This document shows positions 37,131-46,104 of a stretch of 64,000 bases of DNA, in pieces. The stretch comes from an uncultured Clostridium sp. (GTDB lineage Bacteria; Bacillota; Clostridia; Clostridiales; Clostridiaceae). The stretch covers positions 1-64,000 of the forward strand of contig NZ_CAMQZG010000011.1 of the NCBI RefSeq assembly GCF_947039605.1, written 5' to 3'. How positions within the stretch are numbered: the stretch's first letter is position 1; each line of letters starts with the position of its first letter. The translations under genes and the position numbers were made by a program. Below the pieces are notes generated by a model, which saw only the letters and a list, made by a program, of their open reading frames with translations, was not told the origin of the DNA and did not search any database.

Positions 37131-37156
37131 TATAGAAAAAGGCGCAAATTAGCGCC
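37131..37156 (-). terminator. Terminator overlapping the coaBC stop codon
   Basis: Stem GGCGC/GCGCC (37141-37145 with 37152-37156), extendable by A-T pairs, then TTTTTCTAT on the minus strand. The coaBC TAA (37149-37151) lies in the loop, so a ribosome finishing coaBC would cover the hairpin. Confidence 0.75.
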
Positions 37157-38330
37157 CTTTTATTATATCAAAAATATTTTTAGCTACTTCTCGTTTGCTC
37201 ATTTGTGATAAATCTATCATATTATCTTTTGATAAAATAGTAACTTTATTTTCATCTGAACCAAAACCAGTTACACTAGACATTATGTCATTTGCAACTA
37301 TGTAGTCTAAATTTTTAATGTTTAGTTTTCTTGTAGCATTTTCAATTAAATCATTGCTTTCTGCTGCAAATCCAACTAAAATCTGTTTAGTTTTCATATC
37401 TCCAAGAGTTTTTAAAATATCTCTATCACGTTCAAGTAATATTAACAATTCACCCTCTTGTTTTTTGATTTTTACATTACTATAATCTTTAGGTTTATAA
37501 TCTGCTACTGCTGCTGCTTTTATAACAATATCTGCTTCTTCAAATCTTTCAATGATAGCATTATACATCTGCTCATTTGTATCAATTTTTATAAACTCAA
37601 CATCTACAGGTCTTGTGATTGCATCGGCACCAGATATTAGAGTTACATTTGCACCTCTATCTCTAGCTTCTTTTGCTATCTCATATCCCATTTTTCCTGT
37701 TGATTTATTTGTTATAAATCTCACGGGATCAATTTCAGCCCTAGTTGGTCCTGCTGTTACAATAACATTTTTCCCAACTAAATCTTTTATTTCATATAGT
37801 TTAGATAATACTGCTTCTACTATTTCTTCTGTATCTGCAAGTTTACCCTTACCTATATCACCACAAGCAAGTCTACCACTTGCAGGTGCTATAAATTCAT
37901 ACCCATAGTCTTTAAGCTTCTCTATATTATTTTGCACTATTCTATTCTCATACATATTTGTATTCATAGCTGGTGCAAAAACAACTTTTGACTTTGTAGC
38001 CATTATTGTTGTTGATAACATATCATCAGCAATACCATTTGCAACCTTTCCAATTATATTTGCAGTTGCAGGAGCTATCAACATAAGATCTGCCCTTTGA
38101 GCAGTTGATATATGCTGTATTTCCCAGGCTTTAGGTTCTGAAAACATATCTGTTATTACCATATTTTGACTCATTGCTTGAAACGATAATGGTGTAACAA
38201 ATTCTGTTGCAGATTTAGTCATTATAACCCTTACGTCAATATCTGCTTTTCTTAGTTTACTTATAATATCTAATGCTTTATAAACTGCTATTCCACCAGT
38301 AACGCCAACTACAACACATTTTTTACTCAT
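37149..38330 (-). CDS. coaBC: Bifunctional phosphopantothenoylcysteine decarboxylase/synthetase CoaBC
   Basis: Two consecutive steps of coenzyme A synthesis. From the ATG at 38330 (393 residues) it has the flavoprotein decarboxylase CoaC half (about 1-185, GGIAVYKAL, ATANIIGKVANGIADDM, PAMNTNMYEN) and the CoaB synthetase half (AGPTRAEIDPVRFITNKSTGKMG, AAVADYKPK). The start comes 1 base after rpoZ, with GGAG 12 bases upstream inside rpoZ, so coupling is likely. A longer frame to 38372 overlaps rpoZ and is improbable. Confidence 0.97.
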   Translation of the reverse strand: MSKKCVVVGVTGGIAVYKALDIISKLRKADIDVRVIMTKSATEFVTPLSFQAMSQNMVITDMFSEPKAWEIQHISTAQRADLMLIAPATANIIGKVANGIADDMLSTTIMATKSKVVFAPAMNTNMYENRIVQNNIEKLKDYGYEFIAPASGRLACGDIGKGKLADTEEIVEAVLSKLYEIKDLVGKNVIVTAGPTRAEIDPVRFITNKSTGKMGYEIAKEARDRGANVTLISGADAITRPVDVEFIKIDTNEQMYNAIIERFEEADIVIKAAAVADYKPKDYSNVKIKKQEGELLILLERDRDILKTLGDMKTKQILVGFAAESNDLIENATRKLNIKNLDYIVANDIMSSVTGFGSDENKVTILSKDNMIDLSQMSKREVAKNIFDIIKGR

Positions 38331-38331
38331 C

Positions 38332-38568
38332 TTATAGCATTTCTCCAAGCATTTCATCTGTATATGCAACATTTTCAGCTGTTACAAGTTCATCTTCTAC
38401 TTCTCTTATAGCTATGCTAAGAGGTTTTTTTGACTCAACTGATGCAAATGGCTCTGCCCCGTCAATTATTTGTCTTGCTCTTTTTGAAGCTGTTATTACT
38501 AATGAATATCTGTTATCTACCTTTTGTAAAAGTTCCACCACTGATGGGCTAATCATAGAGTTCTTCAT
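38332..38568 (-). CDS. rpoZ: RNA polymerase omega subunit
   Basis: Small subunit that helps assemble and stabilise RNA polymerase around beta-prime. The 78-residue protein has the omega core RYSLVITASKRARQI (near 19-33) and a conserved AIREVEDE helix. AAAGGAGG precedes the ATG. It overlaps the end of gmk by 20 bases; gmk-rpoZ-coaBC-priA is a conserved series. Confidence 0.96.
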   Translation of the reverse strand: MKNSMISPSVVELLQKVDNRYSLVITASKRARQIIDGAEPFASVESKKPLSIAIREVEDELVTAENVAYTDEMLGEML

Positions 38569-39184
38569 GAATTAAATCCTCCTTTGAATCTAAAATTGTT
38601 TCTTTTAATCTATCTACTCTGCATTTTTCTGCTAATAGAATACCTTCTATTTTTTCAACAGCTTTATCTACAGTATCATTAACTACTGCATAATTATATT
38701 TTGATACATAGTTAATTTCTTTATAAGCTGACTTAAATCTAGTCATTAAACTTTCAGGTGTTTCACTACCTCTATTTATAATTCTTTGCTTTAGTTCTTC
38801 CATTGAAGGTGGTAGTATAAATATAAATACACCTTCATTTGATTGCTCTTTTACTTTAAGAGCACCTTGAATATCTATTTCTAAAATTACATCTCTACCT
38901 GAATCTAATATTTTTTCAACATTCGACTTAGGTGTTCCATAATAATTCCCATAAACCTGTGCATACTCTAAGAAATCATTTTCTTCAACTCTTTTTACAA
39001 AGTTTTCTTTTTCAAGGAAATGATAGTTTACACCATCAACTTCACCTGTTCTTGGATTTCTTGTAGTTGCTGATACTGAAAGTGATATTTCTTCATGCTT
39101 TTCAAGTAAAGCCTTACAAATAGTTCCTTTCCCAGCGCCTGATGGACCTGAGATAACTATTAAGACTCCTCTATTGTCTACCAT
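38549..39184 (-). CDS. gmk: Guanylate kinase
   Basis: Phosphorylates GMP to GDP. The 211-residue protein has the P-loop SGPSGAGKGTI (12-22), SATTRNPRTGEVDGVNYHF with the GMP-binding region, and DIQGALKVK. Its start shares one base with the remA stop, so the two are translationally coupled. GAGGTTGA precedes the ATG. Confidence 0.97.
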   Translation of the reverse strand: MVDNRGVLIVISGPSGAGKGTICKALLEKHEEISLSVSATTRNPRTGEVDGVNYHFLEKENFVKRVEENDFLEYAQVYGNYYGTPKSNVEKILDSGRDVILEIDIQGALKVKEQSNEGVFIFILPPSMEELKQRIINRGSETPESLMTRFKSAYKEINYVSKYNYAVVNDTVDKAVEKIEGILLAEKCRVDRLKETILDSKEDLIHEELYD

Positions 39185-39453
39185 TATTCATCAACCTCTT
39201 CTACAGCATCTTCTTTAGTTGATAGTCTATGTGCTACTGTTTCTGGTTGAACTGCTGATAATATAACATGATCTGAATCTGTTATGATAACTGCTCTTGT
39301 TCTTCTTCCATAAGTAGCATCTATAAGCATCCCTCTATCTCTAGCTTCTTGTATGATTCTTTTTATAGGTGCTGATTCTGGACTAACTATAGCAACTAGT
39401 CTATTAGCTGATACTATATTTCCAAAACCTATGTTAATTAACTTTATACCCAT
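39184..39453 (-). CDS. remA: Extracellular matrix regulator RemA
   Basis: Small DNA-binding protein which in Bacillus activates biofilm matrix and osmoprotection genes by forming ring-like oligomers on DNA. The 89-residue protein ([21 protein letters not shown]...) and its place between yicC and gmk are typical. The role in this organism is not evident from the window; no matrix genes are nearby. AAGGAGG precedes the ATG. Confidence 0.92.
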   Translation of the reverse strand: MGIKLINIGFGNIVSANRLVAIVSPESAPIKRIIQEARDRGMLIDATYGRRTRAVIITDSDHVILSAVQPETVAHRLSTKEDAVEEVDE

Positions 39454-39473
39454 ATTTTTCCTCCTTATAATAT

Positions 39474-40358
39474 TTATTCAATATTTTGAACTTGTTCTCT
39501 AATCTTTTCTAAAAGATTTTTTATATCTATAACTTTATTAGTTATATTCAAATCTGTTGACTTTGAAGCAATTGTATTAGCTTCTCTGTTCATCTCCTGC
39601 ATTATAAAGTCAAGCTTTCTTCCCATTGGTTCTGAAATACTGAGTGTTTCTCTTAAGTGTACTATATGACTCTTAAGTCTCGTAATTTCTTCATCAATAG
39701 CTGCTTTATCAGCAAATACTGCTACTTCCATAGCTAATCTATTTTCATCTACGTTAATAGTGTTTAATAGCTCTTTTAGTCTATCTTCTAATTTTAATTT
39801 ATAATTAGCAACTAATATATCTGCCTTACCTTCTATAAATGCAACAAGTTTTTCTATTTCAATTGTTTTTGAGATTATATCTTCTTTAAGTTTTGTACCT
39901 TCAAAGATTCTCATAGCTAAAAGCCCATCTAAACTCTCTTCTAGTAATGGCTCAATCTCACTCCATATTGCATCTAAACTTTCTTCTTTTTCTTCTATTA
40001 TAATTACATCTGGATGCTTTGAAATAAGTGATAAACTTAAATCATCTTTAATATTTGGAAATTCATTTCTTAAATTTGTAAGTGCCTCTACATATGTTTT
40101 GGCAAAATCTATATTAACCTTAGCTACTGAATCTGCTTTAGCATAATTTTTATAATTAATAAACAAATCTACTTTTCCTCTATTAAGAGATTCTTTGATT
40201 TTTCTTCTCATTTTTTCTTCTAAAGAAAACATTGATTTTGGCATTCTTGTATTTATATCTAAATATCTATGATTAACACTTTTAATTTCTATTGAAAAAG
40301 CTTTATCTCTACCTTCCCCAGCAGTAGCCCTTCCAAATCCTGTCATACTCTTTGCCAT
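39474..40358 (-). CDS. yicC: YicC-family endoribonuclease (YloC)
   Basis: The family includes an RNA endonuclease that acts on structured small RNAs. The 294-residue protein opens [14 protein letters not shown], has the [13 protein letters not shown] segment, and ends with [21 protein letters not shown], the catalytic-region signature of YicC/DUF1732. AAGGAGG precedes the ATG. It is first in the long yicC-remA-gmk-rpoZ-coaBC-priA series, with a sigma-A promoter about 30 bases upstream. Confidence 0.93.
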   Translation of the reverse strand: MAKSMTGFGRATAGEGRDKAFSIEIKSVNHRYLDINTRMPKSMFSLEEKMRRKIKESLNRGKVDLFINYKNYAKADSVAKVNIDFAKTYVEALTNLRNEFPNIKDDLSLSLISKHPDVIIIEEKEESLDAIWSEIEPLLEESLDGLLAMRIFEGTKLKEDIISKTIEIEKLVAFIEGKADILVANYKLKLEDRLKELLNTINVDENRLAMEVAVFADKAAIDEEITRLKSHIVHLRETLSISEPMGRKLDFIMQEMNREANTIASKSTDLNITNKVIDIKNLLEKIREQVQNIE

Positions 40359-40388
40359 TATCTAACCTCCTTTTATTAGCCTTGTTCT

Positions 40389-40418
40389 ATTGTACTTTAT
40401 ACATGCTACCTTGGTCAA
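40389..40418 (-). promoter_or_regulatory. Sigma-A promoter of the yicC-remA-gmk operon
   Basis: TTGACC (40413-40418), 18-base spacer, TACAAT (40389-40394) on the minus strand. It may drive up to sixteen genes, subject to the terminators inside the series. Confidence 0.75.
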
Positions 40419-40458
40419 TGCTTTGTTCACAAAAAATTAACATTTGAATCCAATTTTT

Positions 40459-40497
40459 CAAAAAAAGATTCCCTATCTTATTTTGATAGAGAATCTT
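40459..40497 (-). terminator. Intrinsic terminator after the purine permease
   Basis: Stem of 13 bp (40465-40477 with 40485-40497) with one G-T pair and a 7-base loop, followed on the minus strand by TTTTTTTG. Confidence 0.9.
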
Positions 40498-40508
40498 AAA
40501 CTTTACTT

Positions 40509-41873
40509 TTATCCTATTAACATTTTTTCTATTAATGGTAGTGCTAACTTCACAGTAAACACAACTGCAAGTATTATCATTGCTACTGATATCTTTTTCT
40601 TTTCTTTACCCACAAAATTCCCTATGATATTTAAAACCACATATACTAGTATTCCAATTGTAAGTCCATCACCAATACTATACGTAAGTGGCATTAAAAC
40701 TATTATAAGGAATGCTGGAAGTCCTTCTGTAATATCATTAAAATTAATTTTTGTGATATTACCCATCATAAGATATCCTACATATATCAAAACTGGTGCT
40801 GTTGCACACCTTGGTATTGCTATAAATATTGGTGAAAAGAACATTGCTACTATAAAGAACATCCCTATAAATATTGATGTAAGACCTGTTCTACCACCTT
40901 GTTCTACCCCCGCAGCACTTTCCACATAAGTTGTTACTGTTGAAGTACCCATCAAAGCACCCGCTGTAGTTGCTATAGCATCTGCCATTAAAGCTTTGCC
41001 TGCATGAGGTACATTACCATCTTTATCAAGCATATTAGCTCTTGATGAAACTCCTATAAGCGTTCCAAGTGTATCAAAGAAATCTACAAATAAGAATGTA
41101 AATACAATTATTACAAAGTTTAATATCCCTTCCATACTATTTATAAATGAAAAATCAAGTTTTCCGGCTATTGGTGCGATTGATTCAAACTTAAATATCC
41201 CCTCTGGAAGATATATTCCCATACCAGCGGCTACTTCTGTATTAAATAATGCATATCCCCAAGCTATAAGAGTTGAAACTACTATCCCAATTAATAACGC
41301 CCCTTTAACTTTTTTCTTTTCTAATACTGCGATTGTTATAAGACCTATTACTGCAACTAAAACTGTAGGACTAAAAAATGTTCCAAGTTTTACAAGGGTT
41401 GCATCATCCTTTATTACCATTCCGGACCCTGTAAAACCTATGAATGCAATAAATAATCCAATTCCTGCTGTTACTGCATATTTTAAATTTAACGGTATTG
41501 AATTTACTGCTGCTTCTCTAATTTTAAATAATGATAATAATATAAATATAATTCCTTCTACAAATACTGCTGTAAGAGCTACTTGCCATGAAATTCCTTT
41601 ACCTAAAACTACTGAATATGCAAAAAATGCATTAAGCCCCATCCCTGCTGCAAGTCCAAACGGAAGATTTGCATAGAATCCCATAATCATACATCCAAAA
41701 GCTGCTGATAAACATGTTGCTGTAACAACCGCCCCTTGTTCCATCCCTGCATCTCCAAGTATTGATGGATTTACAGCTATTATATATGCCATTGCTAAGA
41801 AACTTGTAAGACCTGCTATAAACTCTCTTTTAACATTTACATTATCCCCGAATCTCTTTAAAAACTTATCCAT
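40509..41873 (-). CDS. Guanine/hypoxanthine (NCS2/AzgA) purine permease
   Basis: Proton-coupled importer of purine bases in the AzgA branch (PbuG/PbuO-like). The 454-residue protein has about 12-13 hydrophobic segments and AzgA motifs such as AGLTSFLAMAYIIAVNP at the start, GLAAGMGLNAFFAYSVV, DFFDTLGTLIGV, and GTSTVTTYVESAAGVEQGGRTGLTS. GGGGGG precedes the ATG. It is a single-gene unit with a candidate promoter, an 80-base leader and a strong terminator. I did not find a purine riboswitch in the leader. Guanine/hypoxanthine against adenine preference cannot be read from the sequence. Confidence 0.93.
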   Translation of the reverse strand: MDKFLKRFGDNVNVKREFIAGLTSFLAMAYIIAVNPSILGDAGMEQGAVVTATCLSAAFGCMIMGFYANLPFGLAAGMGLNAFFAYSVVLGKGISWQVALTAVFVEGIIFILLSLFKIREAAVNSIPLNLKYAVTAGIGLFIAFIGFTGSGMVIKDDATLVKLGTFFSPTVLVAVIGLITIAVLEKKKVKGALLIGIVVSTLIAWGYALFNTEVAAGMGIYLPEGIFKFESIAPIAGKLDFSFINSMEGILNFVIIVFTFLFVDFFDTLGTLIGVSSRANMLDKDGNVPHAGKALMADAIATTAGALMGTSTVTTYVESAAGVEQGGRTGLTSIFIGMFFIVAMFFSPIFIAIPRCATAPVLIYVGYLMMGNITKINFNDITEGLPAFLIIVLMPLTYSIGDGLTIGILVYVVLNIIGNFVGKEKKKISVAMIILAVVFTVKLALPLIEKMLIG

Positions 41874-41951
41874 TTTTTATTCCCCCTAAAAATATATCTA
41901 ATATAAAAAATACCCGTGTTTCAGAATATCTTTTTAAAATCCCTCTCCACG
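41874..41951 (-). promoter_or_regulatory. Purine permease leader with terminator-like hairpin
   Basis: The ends of TTCGTG (41953-41948) and CACGGG (41918-41913) can pair on the minus strand, followed by TATTTTTTAT, which looks like an attenuator. The purine-riboswitch core elements are absent and I do not recognise another class. Confidence 0.3.
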
Positions 41952-41957
41952 AATATT

Positions 41958-41987
41958 ATTATATATTATTAATTTATCTTTCGTCTA
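41958..41987 (-). promoter_or_regulatory. Candidate promoter of the purine permease
   Basis: TAGACG (41982-41987), 18-base spacer, TATAAT (41958-41963) on the minus strand. The -10 is perfect and the -35 is weak. Confidence 0.45.
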
Positions 41988-42018
41988 TAAAAATACGAAT
42001 ATTTTTACACTTTGTTAA

Positions 42019-43011
42019 CTATTTAGTATGTATATATGTTTTTTCAAAGCTTTTTTCTATCTCTTCAAGTGTTTTTTCTGCGCTAAGCATTAGTAATAAC
42101 TTTATTCTAGCCTTTTGACTTGGCATAGACTCACCAAAAATAACACCGCTATTTTTAAGCTGCATTCCTCCACCTTCATATCCATATGAACCAAATACTC
42201 TTCCTTCAAAACATCTTGATGTAAGAATTACTGGTATTTTATTCTCTATAGCTCTTTCTATCCCAGCTACCATAGCAGGTGGTACATTCCCTCTCCCTAA
42301 ACCTTCTAATACTATACCTTTATACCCACTTTCTATTGCAAAATTAAGAAAATCACTTTCCACACTAGCTGCACATTTTATAATTGCAACCTTTTTTCTT
42401 ATTTTATCAACTTTTATATATTCTTTATCTTCAACATCCCTATAAAATATACCTCTATTATTATCAACTATTCCAATAGGTCCAAAATTAGGTGTTCTAA
42501 AAGCATTTAAAGACATCGAATTAGCTTTTGTTACTTCTTTTGCACTATTAAGTTCACCATTAAAACAAATCAGTACACCTCTTCCTCTAGCCTCTTGTGA
42601 TGTAGCTGTACAAATCGAAGCTGCAAGATTTGCTGGGCCATCATATCCAAGTTCTGAACTACTTCTCATAGCCCCTGTAAATACTATTGGCTTTTCAGTC
42701 TTTGTTGTAAGGTCTACTAAATAAGACGTTTCCTCTAATGTATCAGTTCCATGAGTTACAACAACTCCATCAATATCCTCTCTATCTGCAAGTTTTTGAA
42801 TTTCTTTTGATAATTCTAACATTAAATCAACTGTAACATGAGGGCTTGGAAGTGATGAGAAATTATGTTCTTCTATATTTGCATATCTTTCTATCCCCGT
42901 AACTTTTGCCATTATTTGTGCACCTGACAGTGTCGGAACAGCTGCCTGTATATTTTCATCTACTTTCATTGATATTGTTCCACCATTAAAAATAACTGCT
43001 ATCTTTTTCAT
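42019..43011 (-). CDS. ansA: Type I L-asparaginase
   Basis: Hydrolyses asparagine to aspartate and ammonia in the cytoplasm. The 330-residue protein has the first catalytic motif in NGGTISMK (9-16) and the second in VVTHGTDTLEETSYLVD (near 84-100), plus GAMRSSSELGYDGPANL. No signal peptide is present. CGGAGG precedes the ATG. It is not tightly linked to its neighbours; a terminator lies upstream after the small membrane gene. Confidence 0.94.
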   Translation of the reverse strand: MKKIAVIFNGGTISMKVDENIQAAVPTLSGAQIMAKVTGIERYANIEEHNFSSLPSPHVTVDLMLELSKEIQKLADREDIDGVVVTHGTDTLEETSYLVDLTTKTEKPIVFTGAMRSSSELGYDGPANLAASICTATSQEARGRGVLICFNGELNSAKEVTKANSMSLNAFRTPNFGPIGIVDNNRGIFYRDVEDKEYIKVDKIRKKVAIIKCAASVESDFLNFAIESGYKGIVLEGLGRGNVPPAMVAGIERAIENKIPVILTSRCFEGRVFGSYGYEGGGMQLKNSGVIFGESMPSQKARIKLLLMLSAEKTLEEIEKSFEKTYIHTK

Positions 43012-43099
43012 GAATTAACCTCCGAATATTTTCTAATTTAATTTAAATAAATTTTGTATTAATTAAATTATACTTCATATTTCGACAGTTTTCTATACA

Positions 43100-43143
43100 A
43101 CACAAATAGAAGTAGCCTCTATAAACATTAAATAGAAACTACT
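43100..43143 (-). terminator. Terminator after the 70-residue membrane gene
   Basis: Twelve-bp stem with two G-T pairs (43111-43122 with 43132-43143, 9-base loop), then TCTATTTGTGTT on the minus strand. Confidence 0.7.
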
Positions 43144-43150
43144 TTTAGTA

Positions 43151-43363
43151 TTATTTTATCACTTTAACTTTTATTGTTAGTTCATCCTCTTCTAATTTAA
43201 CAGGAGTTTTTTTCTTTTTCAAAGTATTACTTATTGCATCTATAAACTTAAAAATTATCAGACTAAATACTGAAAAATAAATTACTCCTCCCTCAAATGC
43301 TCCAAAACCAAACGAACTTCCAAGGGAATTACACTCTTCATAGATAATATTAATTATATCCAT
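43151..43363 (-). CDS. Small membrane protein of unknown function downstream of spoIVA
   Basis: A 70-residue protein I do not recognise. A glycine-rich stretch (GSSFGFGAFEGG) is followed by one hydrophobic helix (about 25-43) and a strongly basic KKKK segment, suggesting a single membrane pass. AGAGGTG precedes the ATG by 6 bases. It has a terminator on each side: that of spoIVA upstream and its own downstream. A sporulation link is suggested only by its position. Confidence 0.65.
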   Translation of the reverse strand: MDIINIIYEECNSLGSSFGFGAFEGGVIYFSVFSLIIFKFIDAISNTLKKKKTPVKLEEDELTIKVKVIK

Positions 43364-43382
43364 AACACACCTCTTCTAAATT

Positions 43383-43422
43383 TATATAAAAAATAGCGTT
43401 GAATTAATATCCAACGCTATTT
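43383..43422 (-). terminator. Intrinsic terminator of spoIVA
   Basis: Perfect 11-bp stem AAATAGCGTTG/CAACGCTATTT (43391-43401 with 43412-43422, 10-base loop), then TTTATATAAA on the minus strand. Confidence 0.85.
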
Positions 43423-43433
43423 CTTTTAACTAA

Positions 43434-44915
43434 TTAATAAATGAAACAGATTAAGTTTCCATCACCTTCATTTATTATTTTTTGTAATGTTTTTTGCATT
43501 TTAACTTGTATTTTTTCTGGCATCTTATAAAGTTTACTCTGAAGTCCATCTTTAACAAGAGTTTCCAAAGTTTTTCCAAGTATACTTGTCTGCCATAATT
43601 TATCTGGATCATTTTCAAAATTCTCTAATAAAAGCTTAATTGCTTCTTGAGTATCTTTTTCCGAACCAAAAACTGGTGAAATTTCAGTTTCAATATCAGC
43701 TTTTATCATATGAAGACTTGGTGCACTAGCTTTAAGTTTAATCTCATACTTACCCCCAACATTCTCCATATTAGGCTTTTCAAACTTAATTTCTGAAAGT
43801 TGTGGTGCTACAAGTCCATAACCTGTTTCTTTCACATCTTTTATAGCTTCTGCAACTTTATCATATTCTATTTTTGAATTATGAAGTTCTTTAACAAGTG
43901 CTATTAAATCACTTTCATCTTTTAATTCATTTTCACATATTTCACTTATAATTTTATAGAATATTCCTTTTTGTGGGTTCATATTAATTCTAGCTTCACC
44001 TGTACCAAGATTCATTTCACATATTTCAGTAAGCCCAAGATATTCATCACCTGTATATCTTGCAACACAGTCTCCTATATCTCTAACTTTAAATATGTTT
44101 TTACACATATCCTTAACTATGTTCATGAAATTACTTTTAAGCCAGTGACTTGGGTCTAACTTTTCTATCCACTCTGGCATATCTATGTTTATTTCTTTTA
44201 CATTAAACTCTTTTAATACCTTTGTAAATATTGTACTTATATCACTTGAACCCATTTTTGCTATATCCATGATTTGAACTGGAACATTATATGTTTCTTC
44301 CATCTCACACTGTAATTTTTTAGTATCTTCATGATTAGGCTTACATGTATTAAGAACTATTATAAATGGCTTGTTTATAAGTTTAAGTTCATTTATAACT
44401 CTTTCCTCAGCATCTAAGTAATCAGCTCTACTAATTCCTGTAATACTTCCATCTGTTGTTACCATAATCCCTATTGTTGAATGATCTGTTATTACTTTTC
44501 TTGTTCCAATTTCCGCGGCATCCTCAAATGGTATTTCATCTTCATACCATGATGTTGTTACCATTTTAGATTCTCCATCTTCTAAATACCCAAGAGCCTC
44601 TTTGACTATGTACCCAACACAGTCCACCATTCTTACATTAAATTTTATTCCCTCTTCTAAATTTATTTCTACGGCACCCTCACTTGGAATAAATTTAGGT
44701 TCTGTTGTGTGGATAGTTTTTCCTGAACCACTTTGTGGTAACTCATCTTTTAATCTTTCTTTCTTATAAGTATTCTCTACATTTGGTAGAACCATAATGT
44801 CCATAAATCTTTTTATAAATGTTGATTTACCTGTTCTAACAGGCCCTACAACACCTACATATATGTCACCTTGTGTTCTTTCTGCTATATCTTTATATAT
44901 GTTAAATCCTTCCAA
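43434..44915 (-). CDS. spoIVA: Stage IV sporulation ATPase SpoIVA
   Basis: Cytoskeletal ATPase that polymerises on the outer forespore membrane as the coat foundation, anchored by SpoVM. The 493-residue protein has the Walker A GPVRTGKST (24-32) in a TRAFAC-like domain, a middle domain, and a conserved C-terminus. The start codon is TTG at 44915, with AGGAGG 9 bases before it; no better ATG is in frame. It is a single-gene unit. Upstream DNA is very AT-rich; a weak sigma-E-like TATACTTT was seen but no convincing -35. Confidence 0.97.
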   Translation of the reverse strand: MEGFNIYKDIAERTQGDIYVGVVGPVRTGKSTFIKRFMDIMVLPNVENTYKKERLKDELPQSGSGKTIHTTEPKFIPSEGAVEINLEEGIKFNVRMVDCVGYIVKEALGYLEDGESKMVTTSWYEDEIPFEDAAEIGTRKVITDHSTIGIMVTTDGSITGISRADYLDAEERVINELKLINKPFIIVLNTCKPNHEDTKKLQCEMEETYNVPVQIMDIAKMGSSDISTIFTKVLKEFNVKEINIDMPEWIEKLDPSHWLKSNFMNIVKDMCKNIFKVRDIGDCVARYTGDEYLGLTEICEMNLGTGEARINMNPQKGIFYKIISEICENELKDESDLIALVKELHNSKIEYDKVAEAIKDVKETGYGLVAPQLSEIKFEKPNMENVGGKYEIKLKASAPSLHMIKADIETEISPVFGSEKDTQEAIKLLLENFENDPDKLWQTSILGKTLETLVKDGLQSKLYKMPEKIQVKMQKTLQKIINEGDGNLICFIY

Positions 44916-45030
44916 TGAAATACCCTCCTATATTTAAATTATTATCACTATATATATATTATAAATATCAGAAAAGTATACTCTTTTTTATACATAAATT
45001 AATATTTTTTAATAATCTTATAAATTAATA

Positions 45031-45072
45031 CTAAAAAAAGAGAGTTGTATTTTTTCAAATACAACTCTCTTT
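45031..45072 (-). terminator. Intrinsic terminator of der-gpsA
   Basis: Perfect 16-bp stem (45037-45052 with 45057-45072, 4-base loop) followed by TTTTAG on the minus strand. It is the longest perfect terminator stem in the window. Confidence 0.92.
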
Positions 45073-45080
45073 ACTATAAT

Positions 45081-46070
45081 TTACTCACTTTTTTTATCTC
45101 GTTCCATCAGATGGATTACAGCTTCACTAGCTTTAACCCCATCAAATAAAATTTTATATAAAAGCTCAGTTATAGGCATAGATACATCTACTGTTTTTTG
45201 AAGTTCATGGAAAGCCTTGCAAGCTTTGACACCTTCAACTACCATTCCAATTTCTTCAACAGCTTCATCTAAAGTTTTCCCTTGCCCTATAAGTATCCCA
45301 GCTCTTCTATTTCTTGAATGCATACTAGTACATGTAACAATTAAGTCTCCCATACCTGTAAGTCCATAAAAAGTTTCTGCTTTTCCACCAAGTGCTATTC
45401 CAACTTTAGTTATTTCATACATCCCTCTAGTCATAAGCGCTGCCTTTGAGTTATCACCATAACCCATACCATCGCAAATTCCTGCAGCTAAAGCTATTAT
45501 GTTTTTAACTGCTCCACCTATTTCCACACCAATAATATCTTCATTAGTATAGATTCTAAAGTTTTTATCCATGAACAGGTCTTGCACAAGTTTTGCACTC
45601 TCCATATCCTTTGAACTCGCTACAAGCGTCGTTGGGATTGATTGTGCAACTTCTTCAGCGTGGCTAGGACCTGATAAAACTACTACCGGATTTTTTGGAA
45701 GCTCCTCGTTTATTACTTGTGATAATGTAAGATTTGAACCTTCCTCTATTCCTTTAGCTATATTTATTAATATAACATTATCTGAAATTTTATCTCTAAG
45801 ACCTCTAGCAACAACTCTTATTACATGTGACGGTACTGATAGAACAACAAATTTGCTATCCTTTAAAGCTTCATCCATGTTATTAAAAGCCGTTACCATT
45901 TTGGGAATTTTTAAATCTTTTATATACTTATCATTTGTTCTGTTATTATTTATTTCATCAACAACACTTTTATCTCTATCCCAAAGTGATACTTCTATCT
46001 CTTTGTTTCCAAGTAATATTGCTAATGAAGTTCCAAAGCTTCCTGCTCCTATAAAGGTAGTTTTATTCAT
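45081..46070 (-). CDS. gpsA: Glycerol-3-phosphate dehydrogenase (NAD(P)+)
   Basis: Reduces dihydroxyacetone phosphate to sn-glycerol-3-phosphate for phospholipids. The 329-residue protein has the dinucleotide-binding [10 protein letters not shown] (8-17), [12 protein letters not shown], and [20 protein letters not shown] precedes the ATG. It follows der by 34 bases; der-gpsA-spoIVA is the typical order in sporulating Firmicutes. PlsX, which feeds the next step, is elsewhere in this window. Confidence 0.97.
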   Translation of the reverse strand: MNKTTFIGAGSFGTSLAILLGNKEIEVSLWDRDKSVVDEINNNRTNDKYIKDLKIPKMVTAFNNMDEALKDSKFVVLSVPSHVIRVVARGLRDKISDNVILINIAKGIEEGSNLTLSQVINEELPKNPVVVLSGPSHAEEVAQSIPTTLVASSKDMESAKLVQDLFMDKNFRIYTNEDIIGVEIGGAVKNIIALAAGICDGMGYGDNSKAALMTRGMYEITKVGIALGGKAETFYGLTGMGDLIVTCTSMHSRNRRAGILIGQGKTLDEAVEEIGMVVEGVKACKAFHELQKTVDVSMPITELLYKILFDGVKASEAVIHLMERDKKSE

Positions 46071-46104
46071 AAATATCTACTCCTTTTTTTGTCTATATTC
46101 AATA

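Noticed and set aside
41874..41951. Purine riboswitch upstream of the permease
   Set aside because: The conserved loop and junction segments, including GTTTCTACC, are absent on the minus strand.
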